This document shows, one piece after another, positions 1 through 7,168 of a stretch of DNA of 17,992 nucleotides; the first letter of the stretch is position 1; each line of letters opens with the position of its first letter. Made by a program: the position numbers and the translations under genes. The stretch covers positions 1-17,992 of the forward strand of contig CAKQJJ010000012.1 of NCBI GenBank assembly GCA_934247335.1. Reading direction: 5' to 3'. The notes under the pieces are model-generated. The model was not told the DNA's origin. It did no database searches and worked only from the letters and a program-made list of their open reading frames with translations. The stretch comes from an uncultured Clostridia bacterium (GTDB lineage Bacteria; Bacillota; Clostridia; Christensenellales; Pumilibacteraceae).

Positions 1-99
1 ATCACGTACTTTAAGTACGCTCATGCCTTGCAAAATCACCTGTTGCCCGAATCTGCACCACTCTTTGACAAATTTGCGTTCGACGCTCACGTGCTATTT
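1..99. other. non-coding stretch, possible repeat remnant
   Basis: No credible gene. It contains a short near-palindrome at 5-19 (CGTACTT-T-AAGTACG). Short open frames on both strands run on into the inverted-repeat element at 100-260, lack a ribosome binding site, and look incidental. The stretch may belong to a longer dispersed intergenic repeat that includes the neighbouring element, but only one copy is visible here, so that is inference. Confidence 0.3.
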
Positions 100-260
100 G
101 TAGGGCGGGGGCTTGCTCCCGCCGCATGCTTAAAATCGTACCGTTTAAAGCCTCGCCCTTCGGGAGAGGTGGCGGCGATAGCCGACGGAGAGGGTTGTAG
201 GGACTTTCGTTCTCTCGACTGTGTGAATAGAACGTCGGCGGGAGCAAGCCCCCGCCCTAC
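100..260. repeat. 161-bp element with perfect 25-bp terminal inverted repeats (MITE-like)
   Basis: Positions 100-124 begin GTAGGGCGGGGGCTTGCTCC, and 236-260 is their exact reverse complement over all 25 bases. Between them, 150-196 is a G/C-rich segment with its own short hairpins: CCTC-g-CCC-ttc-GGG-a-GAGG at 151-168, and a GGC...GCC pair near 174-183. No transposase frame is present, and no target-site duplication is evident in the flanks (ctattt on the left, gggataa on the right). The structure fits a non-autonomous mobile element or a dispersed extragenic palindrome. As RNA it could fold into a long stem about 150 bases upstream of smpB. Element identity is inferred from structure only; copy number elsewhere in the genome is unknown. 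Confidence 0.7.
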
Positions 261-414
261 GGGATAAGGTCATTAGTGCAAACAAAACAACGTTATCCAA
301 TACGGAAATAAAATCGGTTTGCGCGTTTCTCTCTTGAACGCCGATACGCGACGTAAAATCAGAAAATTCACGCAAATTCGCGTCATAAATCAACTACCTT
401 ATAAGGAAATATCA
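261..414 (+). other. smpB upstream region, no confident promoter
   Basis: No gene. GGATAA (262-267) and TTATCC (293-298) form a 6-bp inverted repeat. TTGAAC (334-339) and TAAAAT (354-359) resemble promoter hexamers, but only 14 bases separate them, which is too short for a normal sigma-A promoter. The only firm signal is the smpB ribosome binding site AAGGAAA at 403-409. Confidence 0.4.
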
Positions 415-885
415 ATGGAAGGAAACGTAATTGCCACCAATAAAAAGGCGAGATTCGAATATTTCATAGAAGAAACTTACGAAGCCGGAATTACGCTCGT
501 CGGTTGCGAAGTTAAGTCCGCGCGCGCCGGCAACGTCAATCTTGCCGACAGTTTTTGCTTTTTTGAAAACGGCGAGCTGTTGCTTAAAAATTGTTACGTT
601 GCCGCTTACGAACAAGGTTCCTACAACAACGTGGACGTTCGCAGAGACCGCAAACTGCTTATGCACAAACAGGAGCTTCGCAGACTGTACGGAAAAATCA
701 AAGAAAAAGGCTATACGCTCGTGCCGATAAAGTTATACTTTAAAAATTCGCTCGTAAAAGTCGAATTGGGGCTGGGCAAAGGCAAAAAATTGTACGATAA
801 AAAGCAAACCACCCGCGAACGCGACGTAAAGCGCGCGGCGGAGCGCGATATAGCCGCAATGAAGCGCGGCGGTCGCATTAAGTAG
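415..885 (+). CDS. smpB: SsrA-binding protein SmpB
   Basis: SmpB binds tmRNA (SsrA) and delivers it to stalled ribosomes for trans-translation in the cytoplasm. The 156-residue product matches the usual 150-160. Family motifs are in order: ARFEYFIEETYEAGITLVG (12-30), CEVKSARAGNVNL (31-43), YEQGSY (65-70), RKLLMHKQE (79-87), LVPIKLYFKN (102-111) and GKGKKLYDKK (121-130), then a basic tail that in the family enters the ribosomal decoding centre. I chose ATG 415 because AAGGAAA lies 5 bases upstream and homologues start here; the frame is open further upstream (TTG at 319) but those residues look unlike SmpB. The gene ends 12 bases before dnaX, so the two are probably co-transcribed. In many Bacillota smpB instead follows rnr and precedes ssrA; no ssrA gene is seen here. 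Confidence 0.96.
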   Translation: MEGNVIATNKKARFEYFIEETYEAGITLVGCEVKSARAGNVNLADSFCFFENGELLLKNCYVAAYEQGSYNNVDVRRDRKLLMHKQELRRLYGKIKEKGYTLVPIKLYFKNSLVKVELGLGKGKKLYDKKQTTRERDVKRAAERDIAAMKRGGRIK

Positions 886-897
886 TCGGAGGAAAAT

Positions 898-2427
898 ATG
901 TCGGTTTTATACAGAAAATACCGTCCGGAAAAATTCGACGACGTAGTAGGTCAGTCAAACGTCACCGAGGCGCTTAAAAATCAGATAATCAAGGGCAGAA
1001 TAGGTCACGCCTATCTGTTTACAGGCAGTCGCGGTACGGGAAAAACGACATGCGCGAAGATTTTCGCAAGAGCGATAAACTGCCTGTCGCCCGTAAACGG
1101 TTCGCCGTGCGGAAAATGCGAGGCGTGCCGCGAGCTTAAAAGCGCCGATTGCGTGGATATCATCGAAATGGACGCCGCTTCCAACAACGGCGTGGACGAA
1201 ATCCGCGAAATCCGCGAAAAAGTCAAGTATGCGCCTGCGGTAGCCAAAAGAAAAGTGTATATAATCGACGAGGCGCACATGCTGACGGCGGGAGCGTTCA
1301 ACGCGCTTCTGAAAACCCTCGAAGAGCCGCCCGAACACGTCGTGTTTATTCTGGCGACCACCGAAGCCAATAAATTGCCGGCAACCATTTTGTCGCGTTG
1401 TATGCGCTTCGATTTCCGTCTTATTCCCACCGACGAGATTTACGAACTGATCAAAAAAGTCTACGACGAGGAAGGCGCGAAGTACGAGGACGCGGCAGTG
1501 CGGCTTATCGCCAAAGCGGGAGAAGGTTCGGCGCGCGACGCGTTGTCGGTTGCCGACAGATGCCTTTCCGCCGGCGAAAAGGTCACGTACGAGGAAGTTG
1601 CCGACGTTTTAGGCGTCAGCGGCTGGGAAACCATGTCTGAGCTGCTTTCGGAAATAAACGACGGAAGCGTGGGGGCCGCGCTCGTTACTCTCGATAAACT
1701 TATTGCCACGGGTAAAAGCGTGGGACTTATAGGAAAAGAACTCACTTCTTACGCGCGCGACGTGCTTGCCGTGCGCTGCGGCGGAGAAAAATCGGTCGTT
1801 GCGGGCGAGGACAAGCTTGCGGCGCTCAAAGCCGATTCGGAAAAGTATTCCGCCGACCTTTTAGTGACGGTAATGAAAACTTTTTCGTCGCTGGACGCCA
1901 CGCTTCGCTACTCGGTAAGTCCGAGAATTGTGCTCGAATGCGCGCTCGTGTCCGCTTGCAGGCTGCTCGGAAGCGATTATTCGGCGTTTGCCGAGCGACT
2001 TGCTCGTGCCGAGAAAAAGCTTGCCGAACTGGAAAAAAACGGCGTTACCGTCTCGTCTGCTCCCGCCGCGGGAGTAAAACCGAGCGAGCAAGCCGCCGCA
2101 TTCCCGCGCGACGCGTTTTCGTGCTGGGGCAAAGTGGTTACATTCCTTCGTAAAAACGAAAGCATGGTGGTGTTTTCCACCGCAGGCGAGCAGGGGGATA
2201 TCGAGCTTAAAGGCGACACGCTCACCGTTTACGCAAGCGATGACGACGCGTTTATGACGCTTAGCACGCCCGAAGCCGCCGAGGCTTTTTCCAGAGCCGC
2301 TCAGTCCGTTCATCCCGATCTTAAAATCGTCGTGGATAAGCGAACCGCAAAGGTGGATATGGACGACGAAATCGCGCGCATAAAGGCAATCGCAGGCAAC
2401 GCAAAAATAAACGTAAATAAACGATAA
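898..2427 (+). CDS. dnaX: DNA polymerase III subunit gamma/tau
   Basis: This is the clamp-loader ATPase that opens the beta clamp at the replication fork and, as tau, ties the loader to the polymerase. The 509 residues show Walker A GSRGTGKTT (43-51), the four-cysteine zinc module (C62, C71, C74, C77), Walker B YIIDEAH (121-127), the SRC arginine-finger motif (166-168) and sensor 2 GSARDAL. A linker rich in Ala, Glu and Lys (about 365-400) leads to a short C-terminal domain. It is shorter than the E. coli protein (643) and nearer the lengths in Gram-positive bacteria. The start has GGAGG at 888-892. It lies between smpB and ybaB-recR, the usual dnaX-ybaB-recR order. A heptamer A-AAA-AAC at codons 379-381 could allow a -1 frameshift (separate entry). 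Confidence 0.97.
   Translation: MSVLYRKYRPEKFDDVVGQSNVTEALKNQIIKGRIGHAYLFTGSRGTGKTTCAKIFARAINCLSPVNGSPCGKCEACRELKSADCVDIIEMDAASNNGVDEIREIREKVKYAPAVAKRKVYIIDEAHMLTAGAFNALLKTLEEPPEHVVFILATTEANKLPATILSRCMRFDFRLIPTDEIYELIKKVYDEEGAKYEDAAVRLIAKAGEGSARDALSVADRCLSAGEKVTYEEVADVLGVSGWETMSELLSEINDGSVGAALVTLDKLIATGKSVGLIGKELTSYARDVLAVRCGGEKSVVAGEDKLAALKADSEKYSADLLVTVMKTFSSLDATLRYSVSPRIVLECALVSACRLLGSDYSAFAERLARAEKKLAELEKNGVTVSSAPAAGVKPSEQAAAFPRDAFSCWGKVVTFLRKNESMVVFSTAGEQGDIELKGDTLTVYASDDDAFMTLSTPEAAEAFSRAAQSVHPDLKIVVDKRTAKVDMDDEIARIKAIAGNAKINVNKR
2034..2076 (+). promoter_or_regulatory. candidate -1 frameshift signal in dnaX
   Basis: In the dnaX frame, codons 379-381 read GAA AAA AAC, so bases 2034-2040 form the slippery heptamer A-AAA-AAC in the correct phase. 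A hairpin follows: CTCCCG (2060-2065), loop CCG, CGGGAG (2069-2074), extended by U-A and G-U pairs to 2058-2076. A -1 shift would read on to a stop at 2151-2153, giving a product of about 418 residues that keeps the ATPase and collar domains. This parallels E. coli gamma, made by a shift at A-AAA-AAG. Here the hairpin lies about 17 bases from the heptamer, further than in E. coli, and A-AAA-AAC is generally weaker in bacteria, so the call is tentative. Confidence 0.3.
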
Positions 2428-2504
2428 TCGCAAATAATCAAGTCAACAACCGCAGTTTTTGCGGATAAAAATAAAAAAATCTATAATTAAGGAGATATTG
2501 AATT

Positions 2505-2831
2505 ATGGCATACGGCGGAAGAGGATTCGGAGGCGGAATGAACATGCAGGCGCTTATGAAACAGGCGCAGCAGATGCAGGAGCAACTTAAAAAAGCTCAG
2601 GACGAGCTGAAAGAAAGCGAGTTTATCGGCTCTGCCGGCGGCGGAATGGTAAACGTTACCGTATCCGGCGCAAAGGAAGTGCTGGCTGTTTCCATCAAGC
2701 CCGAAGCGGTCGATCCCGAAGATATCGAAATGCTGGAAGACCTTGTTACGGCGGCGGTCAACGATGCGCTAAATAAAGTAGCCGAAAAAGAACGCGAACT
2801 CATGCCCAATATGGGCGGACTGGGACTGTAA
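2505..2831 (+). CDS. ybaB: YbaB/EbfC family nucleoid-associated protein
   Basis: This is a small dimeric DNA-binding protein of the YbaB/EbfC family. It is nearly always encoded between dnaX and recR and is associated with nucleoid structure and RecR-dependent repair. The 108 residues match the family length of 100-115. A Gly-rich start (AYGGRGFGGGMN) precedes the amphipathic helix MQALMKQAQQMQEQLKKAQ, and the typical core follows: GGGMVNVTVSGAKEVLAVSIKPEAVDPEDIEMLEDLV. AAGGAGA at 2489-2495 fixes the start at ATG 2505. Its stop overlaps the recR start in TAATG, so the pair is translationally coupled. The 77-base gap after dnaX holds a small hairpin (2450-2464) but no terminator. Confidence 0.94.
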   Translation: MAYGGRGFGGGMNMQALMKQAQQMQEQLKKAQDELKESEFIGSAGGGMVNVTVSGAKEVLAVSIKPEAVDPEDIEMLEDLVTAAVNDALNKVAEKERELMPNMGGLGL

Positions 2832-3415
2832 TGAATCAGCCCGAATGTATAGAAAGGCTCGTAAACGAGCTGAGCAAACTGCCCGGCGTGGGCAAAAAAA
2901 CCGCGCAGAGGTACGCGTACGCCGTCGTCGAATGGGATAAATCCGCGGCGGAAGCGCTGGCTCATGCGATACTCGAGGTTAAAGAGCGCGTCGGAAAATG
3001 CGAGGTGTGCGGAAATTATTCCGAAACGCCGGTTTGCGACATCTGCTTGAAGCGCGACAAAAGCGTTATCTGCGTCGTCAGCTACCCCAAAGACGTGCTT
3101 GCCATGGAGCGGGTTAGCGGATTTTCGGGCGTTTATCACGTGCTTGGCGGCGTTATAAGCCCCATCGACGGCGTGTTCGAGGACGACCTGAATATCGACG
3201 GTCTTATAAAAAGACTGGACGGCGTTCGGGAAGTCATTATCGCCACGAATCCGGACGTCAAGGGCGAGGCAACCGCGTACACGGTGGCTAAACGCGTTAA
3301 AGAAGCGGGCGTAAAAGTAACTCGCCTGGCTCAGGGCATAAGCATGGGCAGCGAAGTCGAATACGCCGACGAAGCCACGCTTTCGCGGGCTATTCAGTCG
3401 CGCGTCGAAATGTAA
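2831..3415 (+). CDS. recR: recombination mediator protein RecR
   Basis: RecR acts with RecO (and RecF) to load RecA onto SSB-coated single-stranded DNA in gap repair. The 194 residues are close to the usual 198. Domains in order: helix-hairpin-helix LPGVGKKTAQRYA (17-29), a zinc finger C57-x2-C60...C69-x2-C72, a Toprim domain from about 78 (VICVVSYPKDVLAMERV, then YHVLGGVISPIDG), ATNPDVKGEATA (138-149), and a C-terminal Walker-B-like segment VTRLAQGISMGSEVEYAD. The first Toprim position, often Glu, is Ser84 here; this position is already variable in RecR, so I do not read it as loss of function. The ATG overlaps the ybaB stop. The GDPD gene starts 13 bases downstream. Confidence 0.96.
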   Translation: MNQPECIERLVNELSKLPGVGKKTAQRYAYAVVEWDKSAAEALAHAILEVKERVGKCEVCGNYSETPVCDICLKRDKSVICVVSYPKDVLAMERVSGFSGVYHVLGGVISPIDGVFEDDLNIDGLIKRLDGVREVIIATNPDVKGEATAYTVAKRVKEAGVKVTRLAQGISMGSEVEYADEATLSRAIQSRVEM

Positions 3416-3427
3416 GAGGAAAATATC

Positions 3428-4261
3428 ATGGATTTCAATAAAAGTATTTTTGAAAACAGAAAGTCGCTTTCCCGTCCGTTTATCGCGGCGCACAGAGGCG
3501 TAAGCGGGGCAAATATACCGTGCAACACGCTTCTGGCCCAGAAAATAGCGGTAAACGAAGGCGCGGACGTAGTGGAAATAGACGTTACCAAAAGTATGGA
3601 CGGCGAATATTTCTGCTTTCATCCCGGCATGGAGCCGGTTTTTCTCAAATGCGGCAAGTATATCCCCGAAATGACCGCGGAAGAGGTTAAAAACACGCCG
3701 CTTCTCAACAACGACGAAGTTCCCACTCATTACAGAGTGCCGCTTCTTAAAGACGTTTTTGCTCTGCTTAAAGACAAAGTATATATAAACGTCGATAAGT
3801 ATTGGGAGGACGTCGAGGGCATTACGCGCGTAATTCGCGAATGCGGAGTGGAAAAACAGGTAATAGTCAAAACGCCGATAGAGGACGATTTTTTTGAACA
3901 GGTGGAAAAATACGCGCCCGATTTTATGTACATGGGCATGGCTCGTCACACCGACGACGTTACCGACAGATTGCTGAAACGCAATATCAATTATATCGGA
4001 ATAGAGACGCTGTTCGATAGTTTCGACGACGACGTGGCAAGCGAAAAGTACATTTCGTCCATGCACGAGAAAGGATTGCTCGTGTGGGGTAATTCGATAT
4101 TGTACAACGAACGCGACGTAATTTCGGCGGGACTTACCGACGACGCTGCTCTCGAAAGCGGCGACGGCAGTTCGTGGAAAAAACTTGCCGCAATGAATTT
4201 CGACTTTATTCAGACCGACTGGGTTTTAGAAGTCGTAAACGCTCTTAAAAGCAAAAATTAA
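3428..4261 (+). CDS. glycerophosphodiester phosphodiesterase family protein
   Basis: This is a predicted TIM-barrel metal-dependent phosphodiesterase. Classical members split glycerophosphodiesters into glycerol 3-phosphate and an alcohol. The 277 residues have no signal peptide or membrane helix, so the protein is probably cytoplasmic. Visible motifs: AHRG with H22-R23, ligands E50 and D52 in VVEIDVTKSMDGE, H65 in FHPGM, a YINVDKYW strand, and the final FIQTDW. The usual PENT motif after HRG reads PCNT (30-34 is IPCNT), so its metal-binding Glu is Cys32. I recall this variant in a Bacillota subfamily, so the substrate may differ from simple glycerophosphodiesters. GAGGA at 3416-3420 supports the start. 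It follows recR by 13 bases, an unusual partner for recR. Confidence 0.85.
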   Translation: MDFNKSIFENRKSLSRPFIAAHRGVSGANIPCNTLLAQKIAVNEGADVVEIDVTKSMDGEYFCFHPGMEPVFLKCGKYIPEMTAEEVKNTPLLNNDEVPTHYRVPLLKDVFALLKDKVYINVDKYWEDVEGITRVIRECGVEKQVIVKTPIEDDFFEQVEKYAPDFMYMGMARHTDDVTDRLLKRNINYIGIETLFDSFDDDVASEKYISSMHEKGLLVWGNSILYNERDVISAGLTDDAALESGDGSSWKKLAAMNFDFIQTDWVLEVVNALKSKN

Positions 4262-4270
4262 CGCGAGCAT

Positions 4271-4290
4271 AACCGATCGATACGGTTTTT
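4271..4290 (+). terminator. possible weak terminator after the GDPD gene
   Basis: AACCG (4271-4275) pairs with CGGTT (4283-4287) around a 7-base loop, and the T-run extends to 4290. CGCGA (4262-4266) and TCGCG (4290-4294) could form an outer stem. The stem is short, so termination is probably partial. It falls between the recR-GDPD group and trkA. Confidence 0.35.
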
Positions 4291-4314
4291 CGCGATAAAA
4301 ATTAAGGAGAACGT

Positions 4315-5676
4315 ATGAAAATAATCGTAGCGGGCTGCGGAAACGTCGGCACCAACGTCGTTAAAAGTCTTGCCCGGGAAGGTCATTCGATAACCGCGAT
4401 AGACGTCAGCGAGGACAAGCTGGAAGAGGTTGCCGACTATTACGACGCCACCGGAGTAAACGGAAGCGCGTCGCTTTTGCAAACGCTGAGAGACGCCGAG
4501 GCGGACAAAGCCGATTTGTTTATCGCGTCCATGACCTCGGACGAAATGAATATTCTGTGCTGCAATCTCGCAAAGTACGTGGGCGCAAAAGCCACGGCGG
4601 CGCGTCTTCGCAATCCCGACTATTCGGCTCAGGCTGAAGACATGATGAAAGCGCTGTCGCTTGATTTTTACGTCAACCCCGAGTACGAACTTGCCTGCGA
4701 AATAGCAAGAAAGCTGAAATATCCGGGAGCAGACGGCGTGGAAGATATAGTCCGCGGAAAAGCCGAGCTTATTACCGTTACTTTGCCCGAAAGCTGTCCG
4801 CTCGTGGGCAAAAAACTGATGGAAGCCATGTCGGTAAGCCGCGCTCAGGGGCTTGTATGCGTGGTGGAACGCGGAGATAAAGTGCTTATTCCCCGCGGTA
4901 ATTTCGTGTTCGAGGCGGGCGACAAAATCAGCTTTGCCGCAACGCCCAAAAACAGCGGAATTTTCCTGCACGACATAGGCTTGTACCGCAATCCGCCGTC
5001 CAATATCGTAATCGTGGGCTGCGGAGCCACCGCTCACTATCTTGCCGAAGCGCTCGTAAAGATGAATATGCGCGTCAAAATCATGCATTCGTCGCAAGCC
5101 GAGTGCGAAAAATTAAAGCTCGAACTGCCCGATTCGGTTACCGTGGTGCACGGCAAAGCCACCGAAGAGGAAACTTTCGAGGAAGAAGGTCTTGCGAAAG
5201 CCGACGCGATAATTCTTCTCAACGACAACGACGAGGAGAACATTCTCGTTTCGCTTTTCGCGCGCACGTATAAAATTCCGATAATAATAACCAAAGTAAA
5301 AAACGAAACCAACCGCAGGCTGTTGCAGGAAGTGGATATGGGTACGGTTATGTCGCCCGACAGAACGGCTGCAACCATTCTCATCAAGTACGCCCGCGCG
5401 CTAAGCGTTTCGGGTAAACGCAGCAAGCTTATTAAGCTTTACAACATCGACGACAAAGCCGAAGCCGTAACTTTCAACGTCGGCGAGGAAAAGCGGATCG
5501 CAGGCAAAAAAGTGCGCGAAATCGCGTTCAAAAAGAGCATTTTGTGCGCGTGCATAGTGCGCGGCGGCGACATAATCATTCCTTACGGCGACACCGAAGT
5601 AAATTCGGGCGACCTTATCATGCTTGTGTCGGCAGATAAAAAGCTCACCACGCTCGAGGAAGCGCTTGAAAGATGA
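4315..5676 (+). CDS. trkA: Trk system potassium uptake regulatory subunit TrkA
   Basis: This is the cytoplasmic NAD(H)/nucleotide-binding gating subunit of the Trk K+ transporter. The 453 residues form two RCK units, each with an N-domain (Rossmann) and a C-domain. The first nucleotide loop is GCGNVG (7-12) with the ribose-binding acid at D30, and TrkA-C follows at about 140-220. The second Rossmann starts with IVIVGCGATAHYL (231-243), where the third glycine is Ala, so the second site may bind nucleotide poorly or differently. The second TrkA-C spans about 370-450. This double-RCK arrangement is typical of TrkA, unlike the single-RCK KtrA. AAGGAGA at 4304-4310 sets the start. The stop overlaps the trkH start in ATGA. 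Confidence 0.94.
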   Translation: MKIIVAGCGNVGTNVVKSLAREGHSITAIDVSEDKLEEVADYYDATGVNGSASLLQTLRDAEADKADLFIASMTSDEMNILCCNLAKYVGAKATAARLRNPDYSAQAEDMMKALSLDFYVNPEYELACEIARKLKYPGADGVEDIVRGKAELITVTLPESCPLVGKKLMEAMSVSRAQGLVCVVERGDKVLIPRGNFVFEAGDKISFAATPKNSGIFLHDIGLYRNPPSNIVIVGCGATAHYLAEALVKMNMRVKIMHSSQAECEKLKLELPDSVTVVHGKATEEETFEEEGLAKADAIILLNDNDEENILVSLFARTYKIPIIITKVKNETNRRLLQEVDMGTVMSPDRTAATILIKYARALSVSGKRSKLIKLYNIDDKAEAVTFNVGEEKRIAGKKVREIAFKKSILCACIVRGGDIIIPYGDTEVNSGDLIMLVSADKKLTTLEEALER

Positions 5677-7115
5677 ATTACCGCGTAGTTTTTTCAACGA
5701 TAGGCAGAATATTGCTTATTTTAGCCTGCCTTCTTATAGTGCCGTTTGCGGTTGCGCTCGTGTACCGCGAAGGCGTGCGCGTATACCTCACTCACGGCGG
5801 AGTAATAATCTTTACCGCGGCGCTCGGCAAGGCTTTGTGTTCCATTCAGACGACCGAAACCAAAATGCACGCGCGCGACGGACTGGTTACCACCGGTCTT
5901 ACCTGGATAATAATGTCGCTTATCTGCGCGCTTCCGCTGTTTATAAGCGGACAGGTTAGGTCCTATCTCGACGCGTTGTTCGAGATAGTTTCGGGCTTTA
6001 CGACCACCGGTATGTCGGTAATCGACGATCCCGCGGCGCAACTTACGCACAGCATGCTGTTTTTGCGCAGTTTTACGCACTGGATAGGCGGCATGGGCGT
6101 GCTCGTGTTCGTGCTTGCGGTGCTGCCCGATTCCAATCCCACGGCGATACACCTTATGAAACAGGAATCGCCCGGACCTCAGGTTTCCAAGCTCGTGTCC
6201 AAAGTGCGCTCGTCGGCAATGATACTGTACGCAATTTACGTTGCGATGACGGTTATCATGATAATATTCCTGCTGTGCGGCGGAATGCCTTTCTTCGACA
6301 GCATAATCACGGCGTTCGGAACGGCGGGAACGGGAGGATTTTCGCTTCATCCCGACAGTATCGCGTACTATAACAGCACGTATATAGATATCGTGACAAG
6401 CGTGTTTATGCTGCTGTTCGGCGTGAATTTCAACGTCTACTACCTTATTCTCATAGGAAAGGGAAAAGAAGCGTTCAAGAGCGAAGAACTCAAAGTTTAC
6501 GCGTGCATCGTGGGCGTCGCGGTTATTGCGATAACCTTAAACAGCATAAGCCTGTTCGGTTCGTTCGCAACCGCTCTCAATCAGGCGTTTTTCCACGTTT
6601 CGTCGATAATAACCACTACGGGCTATACGATAAGCGATATAAACAAGTATTCCAATTTCAGTAAAGCCGTGCTGATGCTGCTTATGTTCTCGGGCGCATG
6701 CTCGGGCTCGACCTGCGGCGGCGTAAAGATAATCCGCTCGATAATAGTAAGTAAATCGGTGCGCAACAACAGTAAATCGGTCATTTCGCCCCGAGAAGTC
6801 AATTTCGTAAAAGTTGACGGCAAAAGAATAGACGAGTCGATCGTGGGTCAGACCATGGCTTTTCTCGCAATCTACGTAATCGCAATCGCGCTTTCGACCG
6901 TGGTTATTTATGCGGGAGCGGGCAAAGCGATGGAAGAGGCTTTCTCGGTCGCGCTGTCGTCGGTAAGCAACATCGGCGCGCAGTTCAATCAGGCTTCTAT
7001 TTCGCTGTACCCGTGGTATTGCAAAATAATCATGATATTCGATATGTTGTTGGGAAGACTGGAAGTTTTCCCGATAATCATGCTGTTCATGCCCAAAACC
7101 TGGCGTAAAGTGTAA
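5673..7115 (+). CDS. trkH: Trk-type potassium transporter subunit TrkH
   Basis: This is the membrane K+-translocating subunit partnered with TrkA. The 480 residues are strongly hydrophobic, with a four-fold membrane-pore-membrane plan. The selectivity-filter loops can be picked out: P1 TTTGM (110-114), P2 GTAGTGGF (216-223), P3 TTTGY (314-318) and P4 SNIGAQ (432-437). Conserved HWIGGMG (136-142) and GACSGSTCGGVK (341-352) are also present, the latter matching the intramembrane gating loop. P4 departs from the more usual SNTGPG form; P4 is the least conserved filter in this family. The start overlaps the trkA stop by four bases, so the two are translated together. No terminator is obvious in the 53-base gap to the next gene. 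Confidence 0.95.
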   Translation: MNYRVVFSTIGRILLILACLLIVPFAVALVYREGVRVYLTHGGVIIFTAALGKALCSIQTTETKMHARDGLVTTGLTWIIMSLICALPLFISGQVRSYLDALFEIVSGFTTTGMSVIDDPAAQLTHSMLFLRSFTHWIGGMGVLVFVLAVLPDSNPTAIHLMKQESPGPQVSKLVSKVRSSAMILYAIYVAMTVIMIIFLLCGGMPFFDSIITAFGTAGTGGFSLHPDSIAYYNSTYIDIVTSVFMLLFGVNFNVYYLILIGKGKEAFKSEELKVYACIVGVAVIAITLNSISLFGSFATALNQAFFHVSSIITTTGYTISDINKYSNFSKAVLMLLMFSGACSGSTCGGVKIIRSIIVSKSVRNNSKSVISPREVNFVKVDGKRIDESIVGQTMAFLAIYVIAIALSTVVIYAGAGKAMEEAFSVALSSVSNIGAQFNQASISLYPWYCKIIMIFDMLLGRLEVFPIIMLFMPKTWRKV

Positions 7116-7168
7116 AACTTATTTAATAATCGGATTTTAATTCAAAAAAAGGAAGGATAACAAAAACA

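Noticed and set aside
11..267. Short open frames on both strands across the inverted-repeat element
   Set aside because: They are made of repeat sequence, overlap each other, and have no ribosome binding site or recognisable protein features.
334..359. TTGAAC...TAAAAT as a promoter for smpB
   Set aside because: The 14-base spacer is too short for sigma-A; no alternative pair in 261-414 is convincing.
2450..2464. Hairpin CCGCA-gtttt-TGCGG after dnaX as a terminator
   Set aside because: Only five pairs, followed by A-rich rather than T-rich sequence on the + strand, and no fitting T-run on the minus strand.
2459..2487. TTGCGG-N17-TATAAT upstream of ybaB, with a perfect -10
   Set aside because: Transcription would begin near 2494, inside the ybaB Shine-Dalgarno (2489-2495), so the message would lack its ribosome binding site. 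Operon read-through from dnaX explains ybaB better.
3080..3085. RecR Toprim Glu-to-Ser change as an inactivating mutation
   Set aside because: RecR Toprim lacks nuclease activity and this position already varies in the family, as in B. subtilis, to my recollection.
2597..4066. A 489-codon open frame on the minus strand opposite ybaB, recR and GDPD
   Set aside because: It lies antisense to three clearly conserved genes, has no plausible ribosome binding site or domain, and is what biased third-position codon use produces. The same applies to long minus frames at 9133-10221 and 11641-13164.
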